Assembly: GCF_030268205.1 (NCBI RefSeq)
Contig: NZ_BSQF01000001.1
Coordinates: forward strand, 726,649-790,648
Direction: 5' to 3'
From: Allomuricauda sp. NBRC 101325
GTDB taxonomy: Bacteria; Bacteroidota; Bacteroidia; Flavobacteriales; Flavobacteriaceae
DNA: 64,000 nucleotides
Shown one piece after another: positions 45,340-54,817 of the stretch (position 1 is the first letter of the stretch; each line of letters opens with the position of its first letter). The notes below the pieces were generated by a model. That model was not told the origin of the DNA. It saw only the letters and a program-made list of their open reading frames with translations, and did not search any database. The position numbers were made by a program, and so were the translations under genes.

Positions 45340-47613
45340 ATGGGTGATAATATCTACATTTTCATGGTTGCTGCCCTCGGTATTTTGGCCATTACCGATT
45401 TGGTGGTTGGGGTAAGTAACGATGCAGTTAACTTTTTGAATTCTGCCATAGGGTCCAAAGCCATATCCTTTAAAACCATTATGATTGTTGCCAGTGTTGG
45501 AATTGCCTTTGGTGCAGTTTCTTCCAGTGGAATGATGGAGGTTGCCCGAAAAGGGATTTTTAACCCTGGTGAATTCGTTTTTGAAGAGATCATGTTCATA
45601 TTTATGGCGGTGATGATCACCGACATATTGCTGCTCGATTTTTTCAACACCCTGGGAATGCCCACATCGACCACGGTATCCATTGTATTTGAACTTTTGG
45701 GTGCTTCTGTTGCCATTTCATTGATCAAGATTGCCGATTTGGAAGGTGGTTTTTCAGACTTGGCCACCTACATCAACACCGATAAAGCCGCAGAAATTAT
45801 CTTCGGGATTCTCCTTTCTGTCGTCATAGCATTTTCCATAGGGGCGCTGGTCCAGTTTGTTTCAAGGATTCTGATTTCTTTTGATTTTAAATCCAAATCC
45901 AAGTGGGTAGAATCCATTTTTGGTGGATTGGCCATCACGGCAATTGTATATTTCATTTTGGTAAAAGGTTTAAAAAGTGCCGCTATTTTTGATGGTGCCA
46001 TTTCTGACTTTGTAGCAGCTCAACCTGAGTTGTTTCTGCTGGGCAACATGGTCATTTGGACTTTGATCTCCTACCTGATGGCCACTTTAGGTCGAGTAAA
46101 TATTTACAAATTGGTGATTGGTTTTGGAACTTTTGCCTTGGCCATGGCTTTTGCAGGTAACGATTTGGTGAATTTTATCGGTGTGCCCATCGCTGCATTG
46201 CAATCCTACCAAGATTGGCAGGCATCTGGAATTGCTCCTGCCGAATTTAATATGCAAGGTCTTGCAGCAGCTGTTCGCACTCCCACTATGCTCCTTTTAT
46301 TATCCGGAGCTGTAATGATCATTACGCTTTGGTTTTCATCAAAAGCAAAAGGAGTTGTAAAAACCAGTGTAGATTTAGCAAGACAAGATGAAGGAGATGA
46401 GCGTTTTCAGCCCAACTATTTATCACGTCAAATTGTAAAATTTAGTATCGCTGCAGCCGAAAGCTTAGGAAAAACAGTCCCCCCCTCTCTTCAAAAGAAG
46501 ATAGATAAACGATTTGTGATTCCATACACCTATGTCCCTAAAAGTAAGGTACAAGATCAACCTGCGTTCGATTTGGTTCGAGCCTCGGTCAACTTAATGG
46601 TAGCGAGTGTATTGATTTCCATTGCAACTTCCATGAAATTGCCATTGTCCACCACTTACGTAACCTTTATGGTGGCCATGGGTACATCATTGGCCGATAG
46701 GGCTTGGGGAGCCGAAAGTGCGGTTTATAGGGTTGCTGGGGTGCTCAACGTTATCGGAGGTTGGTTCTTTACCGCCTTAAGCGCATTTGTTGCTGCCGCC
46801 GTTATTGCCTATTTATTGTTTATTGGAAAGTTTATCGCTTTGACCATTATGTTGGTTGCCGCCGCAGCCATCCTATTGCGTAATTACTTGTCTCATAATA
46901 AAAAGTCAAAAGAAATCAAGGCAGAAGACAGTCTTCGAAAAGCAGAAAGCAGCTCTATTCAGGGCGTTATCGAAGAAAGCGCCACCAACATTGCCAACGT
47001 AATCAAACGAAGCAATCGTATTTACACCAACTCCATTAATGGGTTGGCCAAGCACGATCTTGACTTTTTGAAAAAGAACAAAAAACAAGGGGCAAAGCTT
47101 TCCACGGAGATTGATGAATTGCGTAACGACACCTTCTATTTCATCAAGAATTTGGATGAGGCCCATGTTGGTGCCAGTAATTTTTACATCAACATTATGG
47201 GACATTTAACGGATATGTCCCAATCTCTTGAGTATATCGGAAAAGTGAGTTACAACCATGTACACAACAACCACAAAAAACTCAAGTACAACCAAATCAA
47301 AGAGTTGAAGGAAATCGATCAAAAGCTGGAGGAAATCTTCAATAGTACCCAACAGGCTTTTGAGAAGCGTTCTTTTGAAAAAATTGGTGCCATTCTCAAT
47401 TCCAAAGAAGAAGTGAACCATATGGTTTCCCAAAAAATTGATCAACAGATTTCACGTACTAGAACCGAGGAGTCCAGCCCTAAAAATACCACATTGTATT
47501 TCTCTTTGTTATTGGAAAGTAGGGATTTGATCAATGCCATGATGAACCTTTTGGAACTTTACTTTGCAGAATACGATAGTTCTGTTACCCCTGCCAAGAT
47601 CGAAAAGAAATAA
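45340..47613 (+). CDS. Inorganic phosphate transporter (PiT family) with PhoU-like C-terminal domain
   Basis: A 757-residue protein. The membrane part (about 1-525) has the two PiT signature repeats: GVSNDAVNFLNSAIGSKAISFKTI near the start and PLSTTYVTFMVAMGTSLADRAWG near 440. GMPTSTTVSIVFELLGA also fits. The C-terminal 200 residues (about 560-757) are soluble and helical, resembling PhoU/DUF47 (SRTRTEESSPKN and the helical bundle NLDEAHVGASNFYINIMGHLTDM). It probably takes up phosphate, gated by the fused domain; such long versions are common in Bacteroidota. Confidence 0.9.
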   Translation: MGDNIYIFMVAALGILAITDLVVGVSNDAVNFLNSAIGSKAISFKTIMIVASVGIAFGAVSSSGMMEVARKGIFNPGEFVFEEIMFIFMAVMITDILLLDFFNTLGMPTSTTVSIVFELLGASVAISLIKIADLEGGFSDLATYINTDKAAEIIFGILLSVVIAFSIGALVQFVSRILISFDFKSKSKWVESIFGGLAITAIVYFILVKGLKSAAIFDGAISDFVAAQPELFLLGNMVIWTLISYLMATLGRVNIYKLVIGFGTFALAMAFAGNDLVNFIGVPIAALQSYQDWQASGIAPAEFNMQGLAAAVRTPTMLLLLSGAVMIITLWFSSKAKGVVKTSVDLARQDEGDERFQPNYLSRQIVKFSIAAAESLGKTVPPSLQKKIDKRFVIPYTYVPKSKVQDQPAFDLVRASVNLMVASVLISIATSMKLPLSTTYVTFMVAMGTSLADRAWGAESAVYRVAGVLNVIGGWFFTALSAFVAAAVIAYLLFIGKFIALTIMLVAAAAILLRNYLSHNKKSKEIKAEDSLRKAESSSIQGVIEESATNIANVIKRSNRIYTNSINGLAKHDLDFLKKNKKQGAKLSTEIDELRNDTFYFIKNLDEAHVGASNFYINIMGHLTDMSQSLEYIGKVSYNHVHNNHKKLKYNQIKELKEIDQKLEEIFNSTQQAFEKRSFEKIGAILNSKEEVNHMVSQKIDQQISRTRTEESSPKNTTLYFSLLLESRDLINAMMNLLELYFAEYDSSVTPAKIEKK

Positions 47614-47648
47614 AAATTGGTATCTTTCATTTCGGTAAATCATCCGTT

Positions 47649-48365
47649 ATGAAAAATCAACTGCTTTTTATATTTCTTCTGGTTTTGATTCAATTCCAAA
47701 ACTTGCAAGCGCAACAAGAAACTGCCCAGCAAGTGCTGGAAAAAGCCATCGCTTACCATGACCCCAATGGGAACTGGGGAGGGCTTCAATCCACCTTTAA
47801 GGTAACCATGACCACTCCAGAACGACCTGTACGGGTAAGTACCATTCAAGTTGATTTTCCGAAGCAAGTTTTTCATCTTACTGTGGAACAAGCGGGAAAC
47901 ACATCGCTTTTTCAAATCACAAATAATTCATGTGTCATTACATTGAATGGCAGTGAAGATTTTTCCAAAGAGGATGAAGAAAAAATGAGGTTGACCTGTG
48001 AGCGGGGCAACTTTATGAAAGATTATTACACCTATTTGTATGGGCTTCCCATGAAGTTGAACGATCCCGGCACCCATTTGAATCCTAAAGTGCAAAAGAA
48101 ATCCTTTAAGGGGAAAGAATACTTGGTGTTGAACGTAAACTATGATGTCGAGGTGGGTACGGACGAATGGTATTTCTATTTTGATCCAAAAACCTATGCC
48201 ATGGAGGTTTATCAATTTTACCATGATAAAAGTAAAAATGATGGGGAATACATCCTACTTGAAGGCTTGGAGGAAATCAATGGGATTAAAATGCCAAAGA
48301 CCCGAGCTTGGTATATGAACAAGGACAATAAATACCTTGGCACCGATACCTTGGACAAAATCTAA
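47649..48365 (+). CDS. DUF6503 family secreted protein
   Basis: A 238-residue protein with a signal peptide (MKNQLLFIFLLVLIQFQNLQAQ). The AIAYHDPNGNWGGLQSTFKV opening and the beta-rich body (YLVLNVNYDVEVGTDEWYFYFDPKTYAMEVYQFY) match DUF6503, a fold related to outer-membrane-lipoprotein carriers (LolA-like), function unknown. Followed after 5 nt by the GH130-like gene, so the two are probably co-expressed. Confidence 0.78.
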   Translation: MKNQLLFIFLLVLIQFQNLQAQQETAQQVLEKAIAYHDPNGNWGGLQSTFKVTMTTPERPVRVSTIQVDFPKQVFHLTVEQAGNTSLFQITNNSCVITLNGSEDFSKEDEEKMRLTCERGNFMKDYYTYLYGLPMKLNDPGTHLNPKVQKKSFKGKEYLVLNVNYDVEVGTDEWYFYFDPKTYAMEVYQFYHDKSKNDGEYILLEGLEEINGIKMPKTRAWYMNKDNKYLGTDTLDKI

Positions 48366-48370
48366 GCTTT

Positions 48371-49477
48371 ATGGGAAAAGTAACTTTTCACACACTGCTT
48401 CTTCTGTTTTTCTGTACATGTAGTTTTTCTCAAACCAAGGAAAAGGAATGGATGTTAGGCCCTTTTGTTCGACCTGAAATTGCCCAACCCATTTTACAAA
48501 AAGATGAAACCTCCACTTTTAAAGATCCAATAACTGATAAGGTGGTGCATTGGGAATCCATGGCAACTTTTAATCCTGCTGCCATTGTTAAGGAAGATTC
48601 CATTTTTGTACTGTACCGTGCCGAAGAAAAATTGGGCGAAAAGGAAATTGGTGGGCACCGTTCCCGAATTGGGATGGCCACGACTTCGGATGGCATAACT
48701 CACAAAAAATGGCCCCATCCTGTTTTTTACTCAAACAACGATAAACAAAAAGACAACGAATGGCCTGGAGGAATTGAAGACCCTAGAATTGTTGAAACCG
48801 AAGATGGCCTATATGTATTGACCTACACCCAATGGAACCGAAAAGTCCCCAAACTGGCTATTGCTATATCAAAAGATTTGGTGCATTGGGAAAAACATGG
48901 CCCAGTTTTCAGAAATTATAAAAATGGTTTGTACCATGAAACGGAAACAAAATCAGGTGCCATTGTAACCGAACTTAAAGATGGAAAGTTAGTTGCTGTC
49001 AAGATCAATGGCAAATATTGGATGTACTACGGGGTACCGCATGTTTGGTTGGCTTCTTCCACCGATTTAATTGATTGGACTCCTGTGGAAACCTATGAAA
49101 GTAAACTTGCTCCTGTATTAAGTCCTAGACCAGGTTATTTTGATTCGTGGTTGGTAGAAGCTGGCCCACCGCCCATCCTTACCGAAAAAGGAATCGTTGT
49201 GCTGTACAATGCAGGGAATTCACAAAATATTGGAGTTCAAGAATTGGGCAATAGAATTTATACGGGAGGACAGGCGCTTTTTGACGCTAATGAACCATGG
49301 AAGCAGTTGGATAGAACCAATGAACCGTTCATTAAACCGGAATTGCCTTTTGAAAAATCTGGACAATATAAAGATGGAACCACCTTTTTGGAGGGGTTAG
49401 TGTTTTTCAAAAATGTGTGGTACTTGTACTACGGAACTGCTGATAGCAAGGTAGGCTTGGTTACCTATAAACCTTAA
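48371..49477 (+). CDS. Exported glycoside hydrolase family 130-like protein
   Basis: A 368-residue protein with a signal peptide (TFHTLLLLFFCTCSFSQ). The five-bladed propeller motifs of GH130 are visible: MATFNPAAIVKEDSIFVLYRAEE, SRIGMATTSDGITHKKWP, and the catalytic GGIEDPRIVETEDGLYVLTYTQW with the key Asp of E-D-P-R. GH130 enzymes are phosphorylases or hydrolases of beta-mannosides; an exported form suggests a hydrolase, since the phosphorylase reaction needs cytosolic phosphate. Substrate is not certain. Confidence 0.82.
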   Translation: MGKVTFHTLLLLFFCTCSFSQTKEKEWMLGPFVRPEIAQPILQKDETSTFKDPITDKVVHWESMATFNPAAIVKEDSIFVLYRAEEKLGEKEIGGHRSRIGMATTSDGITHKKWPHPVFYSNNDKQKDNEWPGGIEDPRIVETEDGLYVLTYTQWNRKVPKLAIAISKDLVHWEKHGPVFRNYKNGLYHETETKSGAIVTELKDGKLVAVKINGKYWMYYGVPHVWLASSTDLIDWTPVETYESKLAPVLSPRPGYFDSWLVEAGPPPILTEKGIVVLYNAGNSQNIGVQELGNRIYTGGQALFDANEPWKQLDRTNEPFIKPELPFEKSGQYKDGTTFLEGLVFFKNVWYLYYGTADSKVGLVTYKP

Positions 49478-49479
49478 GA

Positions 49480-50064
49480 TTACCTGTAGAAATTCATTTC
49501 ATCCATATATTTCCAAACCTCATCAGGTAATAACGGACGAATGTTCTTGCCTTTTTTATGGGCTTTGCGAATAAATGTGGATGAAATTTCCATAATGGGC
49601 GCATCCACTTTTGTGATTTTGGGATGTCCCTTAAATTGATGATCCATTTCCCCGTTTGATATTCTTGGATACACGTAAATGGAATACAGATCTAAAATGG
49701 TCTCGTAGTTTTTCCACTTATGGAAACTCTTGAGGTTATCCTCTCCCATGATCAAGGCAAATTCATGATCCTTACCATACTTTTCATTCAAATACACCAA
49801 AGTATTGATGGTGTAATTGGGTTGCGGAAGATCAAACTCAATTTTACTGGGTTTTAACTTGGGATAGTCCTTTACCGCCTCATAAACCATCTGATACCGA
49901 TGATGATCATCCAAAAGCGATTGCTTGGTCTTAAATGGACTTTGTGGAGTGATCACGAACCAAACCTCATCCAAATCGGAAAACTCCACCAAATGGTTCG
50001 CAATGGCCAAATGGCCGATATGAATAGGATTGAAGGTCCCAAAAAAGAGCCCTACCTTTTTCAT
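49480..50064 (-). CDS. nadD: Nicotinate-nucleotide adenylyltransferase
   Basis: A 194-residue enzyme of NAD synthesis (NaMN + ATP to deamido-NAD). The nucleotidyltransferase motifs are GTFNPIHIGHLAI (9-21; the H-x-G-H signature) and ISSTFIRKAHKKGKNI at the C-terminus. Last gene of the yicC-gmk-nadD operon, 3 nt after gmk. Its stop lies 2 nt from the stop of the convergent GH130 gene. Confidence 0.95.
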   Translation of the reverse strand: MKKVGLFFGTFNPIHIGHLAIANHLVEFSDLDEVWFVITPQSPFKTKQSLLDDHHRYQMVYEAVKDYPKLKPSKIEFDLPQPNYTINTLVYLNEKYGKDHEFALIMGEDNLKSFHKWKNYETILDLYSIYVYPRISNGEMDHQFKGHPKITKVDAPIMEISSTFIRKAHKKGKNIRPLLPDEVWKYMDEMNFYR

Positions 50065-50067
50065 GGT

Positions 50068-50667
50068 CTAATCTTCTTTGGAATCTGGAATTTTGGCACC
50101 CACATATTCGGCCACCAATTTATGGGCTTCTTTTAAAGCCACATCCAATTCGTAGTTTTTAATAATGGTATCGAACTGAGGAGCAGTAGCCAACTCTACA
50201 GATGCTTTTGCGATTCGCATATTAATCTTGTCCTCACTTTCGGTGCTTCGCTTTTTAAGTCGAATTTTAAGCTCATCCACACTGGGAGGCTTCACAAAAA
50301 CAGCCAAGGTTTTATCTGGGAATTTCTTTTTGATGCGAAGTCCACCTACCACATCAATATCAAAAATCACATTTTTGCCTTCGGCCCAAAGACGTTCGAC
50401 TTCACTTTTAAGTGTACCGTAAAAATTATCACGGTACACCTCTTCCCATTCCAAAAAGTCCTCGTTCTTTATGTGTCGTTTAAATTCGGAAACCGACATG
50501 AAATAATAATTGATGCCGTGCTTTTCCTTTCCACGTCTGGGTCGCGAAGTAGCTGAAACAGAAAAGGCCAGGTTGAGTTCGGGTTGTTCCAATAAGTATT
50601 TGACAATGGTTGTTTTGCCACTTCCCGATGGAGCCGAAAATATGATAAGCTTACCTCCTTCTGTCAT
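50068..50667 (-). CDS. gmk: Guanylate kinase
   Basis: A 199-residue GMP kinase. P-loop SGSGKTT (about 14-20), GMP-binding SATSRPRRGKEKHGINYYF, and LEWEEVYRDNFYGT in the expected order. Overlaps yicC by 4 nt and precedes nadD; the yicC-gmk order is conserved across many bacteria. Confidence 0.95.
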   Translation of the reverse strand: MTEGGKLIIFSAPSGSGKTTIVKYLLEQPELNLAFSVSATSRPRRGKEKHGINYYFMSVSEFKRHIKNEDFLEWEEVYRDNFYGTLKSEVERLWAEGKNVIFDIDVVGGLRIKKKFPDKTLAVFVKPPSVDELKIRLKKRSTESEDKINMRIAKASVELATAPQFDTIIKNYELDVALKEAHKLVAEYVGAKIPDSKED

Positions 50668-51521
50668 AAAACATTCAGCATTTGTTCCTTGATCTTTTCC
50701 AATTCGTCCTTCATCTGAACCACCAATTGTTGCATAGGCGCATAGTTGGCTTTTGATCCAATGGTATTGATCTCTCTTCCAATTTCTTGGGAAATAAATC
50801 CTAGTTTTTTTCCATTGCTCTCTTTGGAATTCAAGGTGGTTTCAAAATATTTTAAGTGGTTGGCCAAGCGAACCTTCTCTTCGGTAATATCGTACTTTTC
50901 GAGGTAGTAGATCAGCTCCTGCTCAAACCTATTGGCATCGAGTTCCACTTTAAGATCGGCAACCGCACGTTCCAAACGCTCACGAACTGAACCCAAACGT
51001 TCGGGATCCATGATTTTCACCTCTTCCAACAAGCGATTCAAGGTTTGAATTCTATCAACAAAATCCTGTTCGAGCACTTCCCCTTCTTCATTTCTGAACT
51101 CAACAATATTGCTCAATGCCTCATTCATTGCCGAAAGAATGGCTTTGTATTCCTGCTCGTCAATATCGTTCTTGTCGGTTTTTAGGGTATCTGGCATGCG
51201 AAGTGCCAGTTCCAATAATTTAATATCGTCGCCCTCGGCAATTTTTGCCAACTGGCTCATGTAGTTTTTTACCACGCCTTGGTTTACTTCTGCGGTGGTT
51301 TCTTCACCTGTGATTTCTACGTACAATCCAAAATCGACCTTACCTCTTACCAGATTGTCCGCTATCATTTTTCGAAGCTCCAGCTCCTTTTCACGATACG
51401 CTTGTGGAATTCTGGCATTGATATCCAAACTTTTACTGTTGAGCGATTTTAACTCAATGGTAATTTTTTTGGAGGGAAGTTGAATTACATGCTTCCCAAA
51501 GCCTGTCATGGATTGAATCAT
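50664..51521 (-). CDS. yicC: YicC family endoribonuclease
   Basis: A 285-residue protein beginning MIQSMTGFGK, the diagnostic N-terminus of YicC; I therefore use 51521, not the open frame reaching 51575. The C-terminal DUF1732 part (SKESNGKKLGFISQEIGREINTIGSKA) is present. E. coli YicC is an RNase. First gene of the operon with gmk and nadD; a -7 box TACCTTTG is at 51540-51547. Confidence 0.93.
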   Translation of the reverse strand: MIQSMTGFGKHVIQLPSKKITIELKSLNSKSLDINARIPQAYREKELELRKMIADNLVRGKVDFGLYVEITGEETTAEVNQGVVKNYMSQLAKIAEGDDIKLLELALRMPDTLKTDKNDIDEQEYKAILSAMNEALSNIVEFRNEEGEVLEQDFVDRIQTLNRLLEEVKIMDPERLGSVRERLERAVADLKVELDANRFEQELIYYLEKYDITEEKVRLANHLKYFETTLNSKESNGKKLGFISQEIGREINTIGSKANYAPMQQLVVQMKDELEKIKEQMLNVL

Positions 51522-51539
51522 AAGCAAAATAAATTTTGC

Positions 51540-51547
51540 CAAAGGTA
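51540..51547 (-). promoter_or_regulatory. -7 promoter element of the yicC-gmk-nadD operon
   Basis: TACCTTTG on the minus strand, exact TAnnTTTG, 18 nt before the ATG. It lies inside the extended yicC frame and so supports the shorter start. Confidence 0.45.
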
Positions 51548-51600
51548 ACCAAAATAGCTTTTGTACCCTTGGCAATTAAACTGTTGTGGATGAAGGGGTC

Positions 51601-52353
51601 CTACAGTTCCCTCACCCAAATATTACGATAGCTCACGCGGCTATTGTCTCCGTGATCCTGCAATTTAAGTGGTCCCTTTCCGTGAACTGGATTTTTTGGC
51701 CATCCAATATAAGGTGTAGTTCCCTTGATCTCCACATGATCTTGCACCAAAACCCCATTATGAATAACGGTCAATGACCCAGATTTTACTTTTTGACCTT
51801 TTTCAAATATAGGAGCATGATAAATAATGTCGTACGTGTTCCATTCCCCTGTTGGAACTGAAGCCATGGCCAAGGGCACATGTTGCTTGTAAATAGACCC
51901 AACTTGACCGTTAACATAGGTTGGATTATCATTGTTGTCCAACACTTGTACCTCATATAGTCCATTCAAAAATATTCCACTATTTGCACGGTGTTGACCC
52001 TCTAATTGCACTTCGGCAGGAGATTTCCATTCAATATGCAATTGGATACTTCCAAAATTTTGCTTGGTCTGAATATCCCCAGTTCTGTTGTTTACCGTCA
52101 TGCTACCATCTTTGTTCAAAATCCATTTGGCAGCAGTACTATCCGCAGCACTGATCCAATTATCCAAGGATGAGCCGTCAAAAAGCACAATGGCATCACT
52201 TGGAGCGGAACCATTGGTTCCAGGGGTTACTTTAGGTGGTTTTGGTTCGTAAAATTCGGTTTCTTCTGGTGTTGTGGGCTCTACCTCTTGGGCGGAAATA
52301 AATCCCGCTGCCAAAAGCGATAGTGCCAATAGTCCGTTTGTTAATTTTGACAT
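51601..52353 (-). CDS. Exported DUF1080 / 3-keto-disaccharide hydrolase domain protein (copy 1)
   Basis: A 250-residue protein with a signal peptide (LLALSLLAAGFISAQ). After a Pro-rich linker (EPTTPEETEFYEPKPPKVTPG) comes one concanavalin-like DUF1080 domain: VLFDGSSLDNW, WKSPAEVQLEGQHRANSGIFLNGLYEVQVLDN, GEWNTYDIIYHAPIFEKG, LKLQDHGDNSRVSYRNIWV. This family hydrolyses 3-keto-glycosides. Third gene of a minus-strand operon starting at 54145; 2 nt after copy 2. Probably works in the periplasm or at the surface. Confidence 0.88.
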   Translation of the reverse strand: MSKLTNGLLALSLLAAGFISAQEVEPTTPEETEFYEPKPPKVTPGTNGSAPSDAIVLFDGSSLDNWISAADSTAAKWILNKDGSMTVNNRTGDIQTKQNFGSIQLHIEWKSPAEVQLEGQHRANSGIFLNGLYEVQVLDNNDNPTYVNGQVGSIYKQHVPLAMASVPTGEWNTYDIIYHAPIFEKGQKVKSGSLTVIHNGVLVQDHVEIKGTTPYIGWPKNPVHGKGPLKLQDHGDNSRVSYRNIWVREL

Positions 52354-52355
52354 GC

Positions 52356-53096
52356 TTATAGTGCTTTAATTTTTATGTTTCTGAAGGCGACTTTGTCACC
52401 ATGGTCTTGTACCCCGATTTTTCCAGTGGTAAACTTGGCGAAGTCTTCCCAATCGGCAAATTTAGATTTGGCCACCAAGGCATCCCATTCAGGGCTGTTT
52501 ACTGGAAACTCTACAATTTTCACTCCATTTTGAATCACGTGGCCTTCGTTGGTTTTGTGGTTGATCATCAACTCAACAGAGTTCCATTCCCCAGCAGGGT
52601 TTACCGAATTCTGGGATGGCGGAACGATATCATACAAAGAACCTGCCAAACGATCTTCGCCATTTTTGGCATCTGAGTGGCGCTCATTGTCCAACACTTG
52701 AATTTCTGGACCTGTGATATAGGGTTGTCCAAATTTTTCATCCTCTTTGACGCCCCAAAAGAATCCACTGTTTCCTCCTTCGGCAATGTTCCATTCCAAG
52801 GTCAGAACAAAATCAGTGTATTCGGCATCGGTCACCAAATTGTAGTTGGCTCCTTCTGGTCTTGGGTCTGGCGTGTAAAGCACCATCGCGCCATCTTCCA
52901 ACACCCAAGGTTCGGTAACTTCCCCTCCGTTATAAAAATGCCATCCATCAAATGAAGTTCCATCGAACAATACGGTCCATTCGGGTTCCTCTACTACTTC
53001 AATAACTTCTTCGGCAACTTCCTCAGCGGTTTCTTTTGGTTTTTCCTTGCATGCAAAGGTCACGGCCAAGACGGCCAATAAAAGTGGTTTTCTCAT
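52356..53096 (-). CDS. DUF1080 / 3-keto-disaccharide hydrolase domain lipoprotein (copy 2)
   Basis: A 246-residue lipoprotein (lipobox VTFAC, Cys16), then a Glu-rich linker (AEEVAEEVIEVVEEPE) and a DUF1080 domain: VLFDGTSFDGWHFYNGG, EWNIAEGGNSGFFWGVKE, QVLDNERHSDAKNGEDRLAGSLYDI, VQDHGDKVAFRNIKIKAL. It differs clearly from copy 1, so the two may act on different linkages or anomers. Its start overlaps the upstream isomerase stop by 4 nt. Confidence 0.88.
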   Translation of the reverse strand: MRKPLLLAVLAVTFACKEKPKETAEEVAEEVIEVVEEPEWTVLFDGTSFDGWHFYNGGEVTEPWVLEDGAMVLYTPDPRPEGANYNLVTDAEYTDFVLTLEWNIAEGGNSGFFWGVKEDEKFGQPYITGPEIQVLDNERHSDAKNGEDRLAGSLYDIVPPSQNSVNPAGEWNSVELMINHKTNEGHVIQNGVKIVEFPVNSPEWDALVAKSKFADWEDFAKFTTGKIGVQDHGDKVAFRNIKIKAL

Positions 53097-54145
53097 AATC
53101 CTAATATTCGTTTTAGTTGATCTTTATCTATTTCAGCACCTGCAAAATCATCAAAGGTTTTGGTGGTGGCTTCAATAATGTGGTCTTGGATAAATATGGC
53201 ACCTTCCCTAGCACCTTGTTCTGGACTTTTAATACAGCACTCCCATTCCATTACTGCCCAAACATCACATCCGTATTGGGTTAGTTTGGAGAAAATGGTC
53301 TTAAAGTCGATTTGACCATCGCCCAAGGAACGGTATCTCCCTGCTCTATCTCCCCAATCGTTATAGCCACCAAAGGCTCCTTTTTTTCCGGTTGGATTGA
53401 ATTCGGAATCTTTTACGTGGAAGGATTTGATGAATTCGTGGTAAAAATCAATGTACTCGATATAATCCAATTGTTGCAACACAAAATGGCTTGGATCATA
53501 AAGAATATTTACTCTTTTGTGATTGCCCGTTGCTGCTAAAAAGCGCTCAAAGGTATCCCCATCATGAAGGTCTTCCCCTGGGTGGATTTCATAACACACA
53601 TCAACACCCTCTTCATCAAAATGGTTGAGGATTGGCATCCAACGTTTTGCCAATTCTTCAAAACCCATTTCTACCAATCCAGCCGGACGTTGTGGCCAAG
53701 GGTGTGCGGTATGCCAAAGTAATGATCCTGAAAAGGTAGCATGGGCTTTCAACCCCAACCTACGACTAGCTGTTGCAGCTTTCTTTACGGTTTCCACGGC
53801 CCACTTTGTACGTTCTTTGGGTTTTCCGTGCAATTCTTTTGGCGCAAAATTATCGAACATAAGGTCGTATGCAGGGTGCACCGCTACCAATTGACCTTGC
53901 AAATGCGTAGAAAGTTCAGTGATCTCCAATCCATAAGAGTTGATCTTACCCTTAAGCTCATCACAATAATCTTGGCTTTCCGCAGCTTTGTCCAAATCGA
54001 TCAGGAAGGATTCCCAAGTTGGAATCTGAATACCTTTGTACCCCAAATCGGATGCCCACTTACATAGACCATCCAACGAATTGAAAGGGGGTTGACTATC
54101 TACAAATTGTGCCAAGAATACTGCTGGCCCTTTAATTGTCTTCAT
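53093..54145 (-). CDS. Cytosolic sugar phosphate isomerase/epimerase (TIM barrel)
   Basis: A 350-residue AP-endonuclease-2-type TIM barrel without a signal peptide. Putative metal ligands are seen in order: Glu in CYEIHPGEDL, Asp-His in LYDPSHF, His-x-Asp in FHVKDSEF and Glu in WAVMEWECC. Related enzymes are inosose isomerases/dehydratases and xylose isomerase-like proteins. First gene of the DUF1080 operon. The most likely job is to process a keto-sugar after uptake; exact reaction unknown. Confidence 0.85.
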   Translation of the reverse strand: MKTIKGPAVFLAQFVDSQPPFNSLDGLCKWASDLGYKGIQIPTWESFLIDLDKAAESQDYCDELKGKINSYGLEITELSTHLQGQLVAVHPAYDLMFDNFAPKELHGKPKERTKWAVETVKKAATASRRLGLKAHATFSGSLLWHTAHPWPQRPAGLVEMGFEELAKRWMPILNHFDEEGVDVCYEIHPGEDLHDGDTFERFLAATGNHKRVNILYDPSHFVLQQLDYIEYIDFYHEFIKSFHVKDSEFNPTGKKGAFGGYNDWGDRAGRYRSLGDGQIDFKTIFSKLTQYGCDVWAVMEWECCIKSPEQGAREGAIFIQDHIIEATTKTFDDFAGAEIDKDQLKRILGL

Positions 54146-54306
54146 TGATATTGATTTTTAGGAATTTATAAATCCGCATTTAATTGGGATTTATCTTCTA
54201 TATTTAAGAAAAAAAGTATGTTAATTTTATGTCGCATGTAGTAAGATATAAATATAGCGATTCGTTAACAATTAATATAGCTTAGCGATTTTTTTAAATA
54301 CCTTTT

Positions 54307-54771
54307 ATGGAAAATGCTTCTGCCCGTAATCTTTGGGGCGATTTTTTAGATGCACATTTGGAATTTGCTTCGGAAGATGCACCAAAGGTGATACACTTTT
54401 GCGATAATGAAACGGATGCCGATACTTGTGCGGAATTGGTCTGTAAGGAAACCAAAAGAGCCACATCACATTCGCTAAAGGGGCTTCAATTGCGCAATGA
54501 AAGTTTGCCGAAAATCGGAAACTTTTATGTGGTCACGGATTGGAGTGGAAATGCCAAATGTGTCATTAGAACCACTGGGGTAAAGTTGCTCCCCTACTTT
54601 AGTGTTAGGGAAGAACACGCTCGATTGGAAGGCGAAGGCGATAAAAGTCTAGGCTATTGGAAAAAATCCCATTGGGATTATTACTCTCGAGAATTAGGTG
54701 GTTTGGGAGCTTCCCCTAAAGAAAGTATGATCGTGGTTTTTGAGGAATTTGAATTGCTCTACAAAAAATGA
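54307..54771 (+). CDS. ASCH domain-containing protein
   Basis: A 154-residue cytosolic protein. The core has ETKRATSHSLKGL, LPKIGNFYVVTDWSGNAKCVIRTTGVKLLPY and the acidic EEHARLEGEGDKSLGYWKKSHWDYY segment, as in ASCH/YqfB-like proteins. ASCH proteins are thought to bind RNA or hydrolyse modified nucleosides. It lies alone between the two sugar operons and is on the opposite strand, so it is probably unrelated to them. Confidence 0.85.
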   Translation: MENASARNLWGDFLDAHLEFASEDAPKVIHFCDNETDADTCAELVCKETKRATSHSLKGLQLRNESLPKIGNFYVVTDWSGNAKCVIRTTGVKLLPYFSVREEHARLEGEGDKSLGYWKKSHWDYYSRELGGLGASPKESMIVVFEEFELLYKK

Positions 54772-54795
54772 TGGCCGCCAATTGGCAGCCATCAT
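54762..54795 (-). terminator. Intrinsic terminator of the Gfo/Idh-MFS operon
   Basis: ATGATGGC/GCCATCAT outer arms (54768-54775, 54788-54795) and an inner GCCAATTGGC palindrome form a long hairpin with one mismatch. On the minus strand it is followed by TTTTTT (54762-54767). On the plus strand it starts in the ASCH stop codon and may also terminate that gene. Confidence 0.75.
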
Positions 54796-54817
54796 CATAT
54801 TATAATTTGGGTTTGGA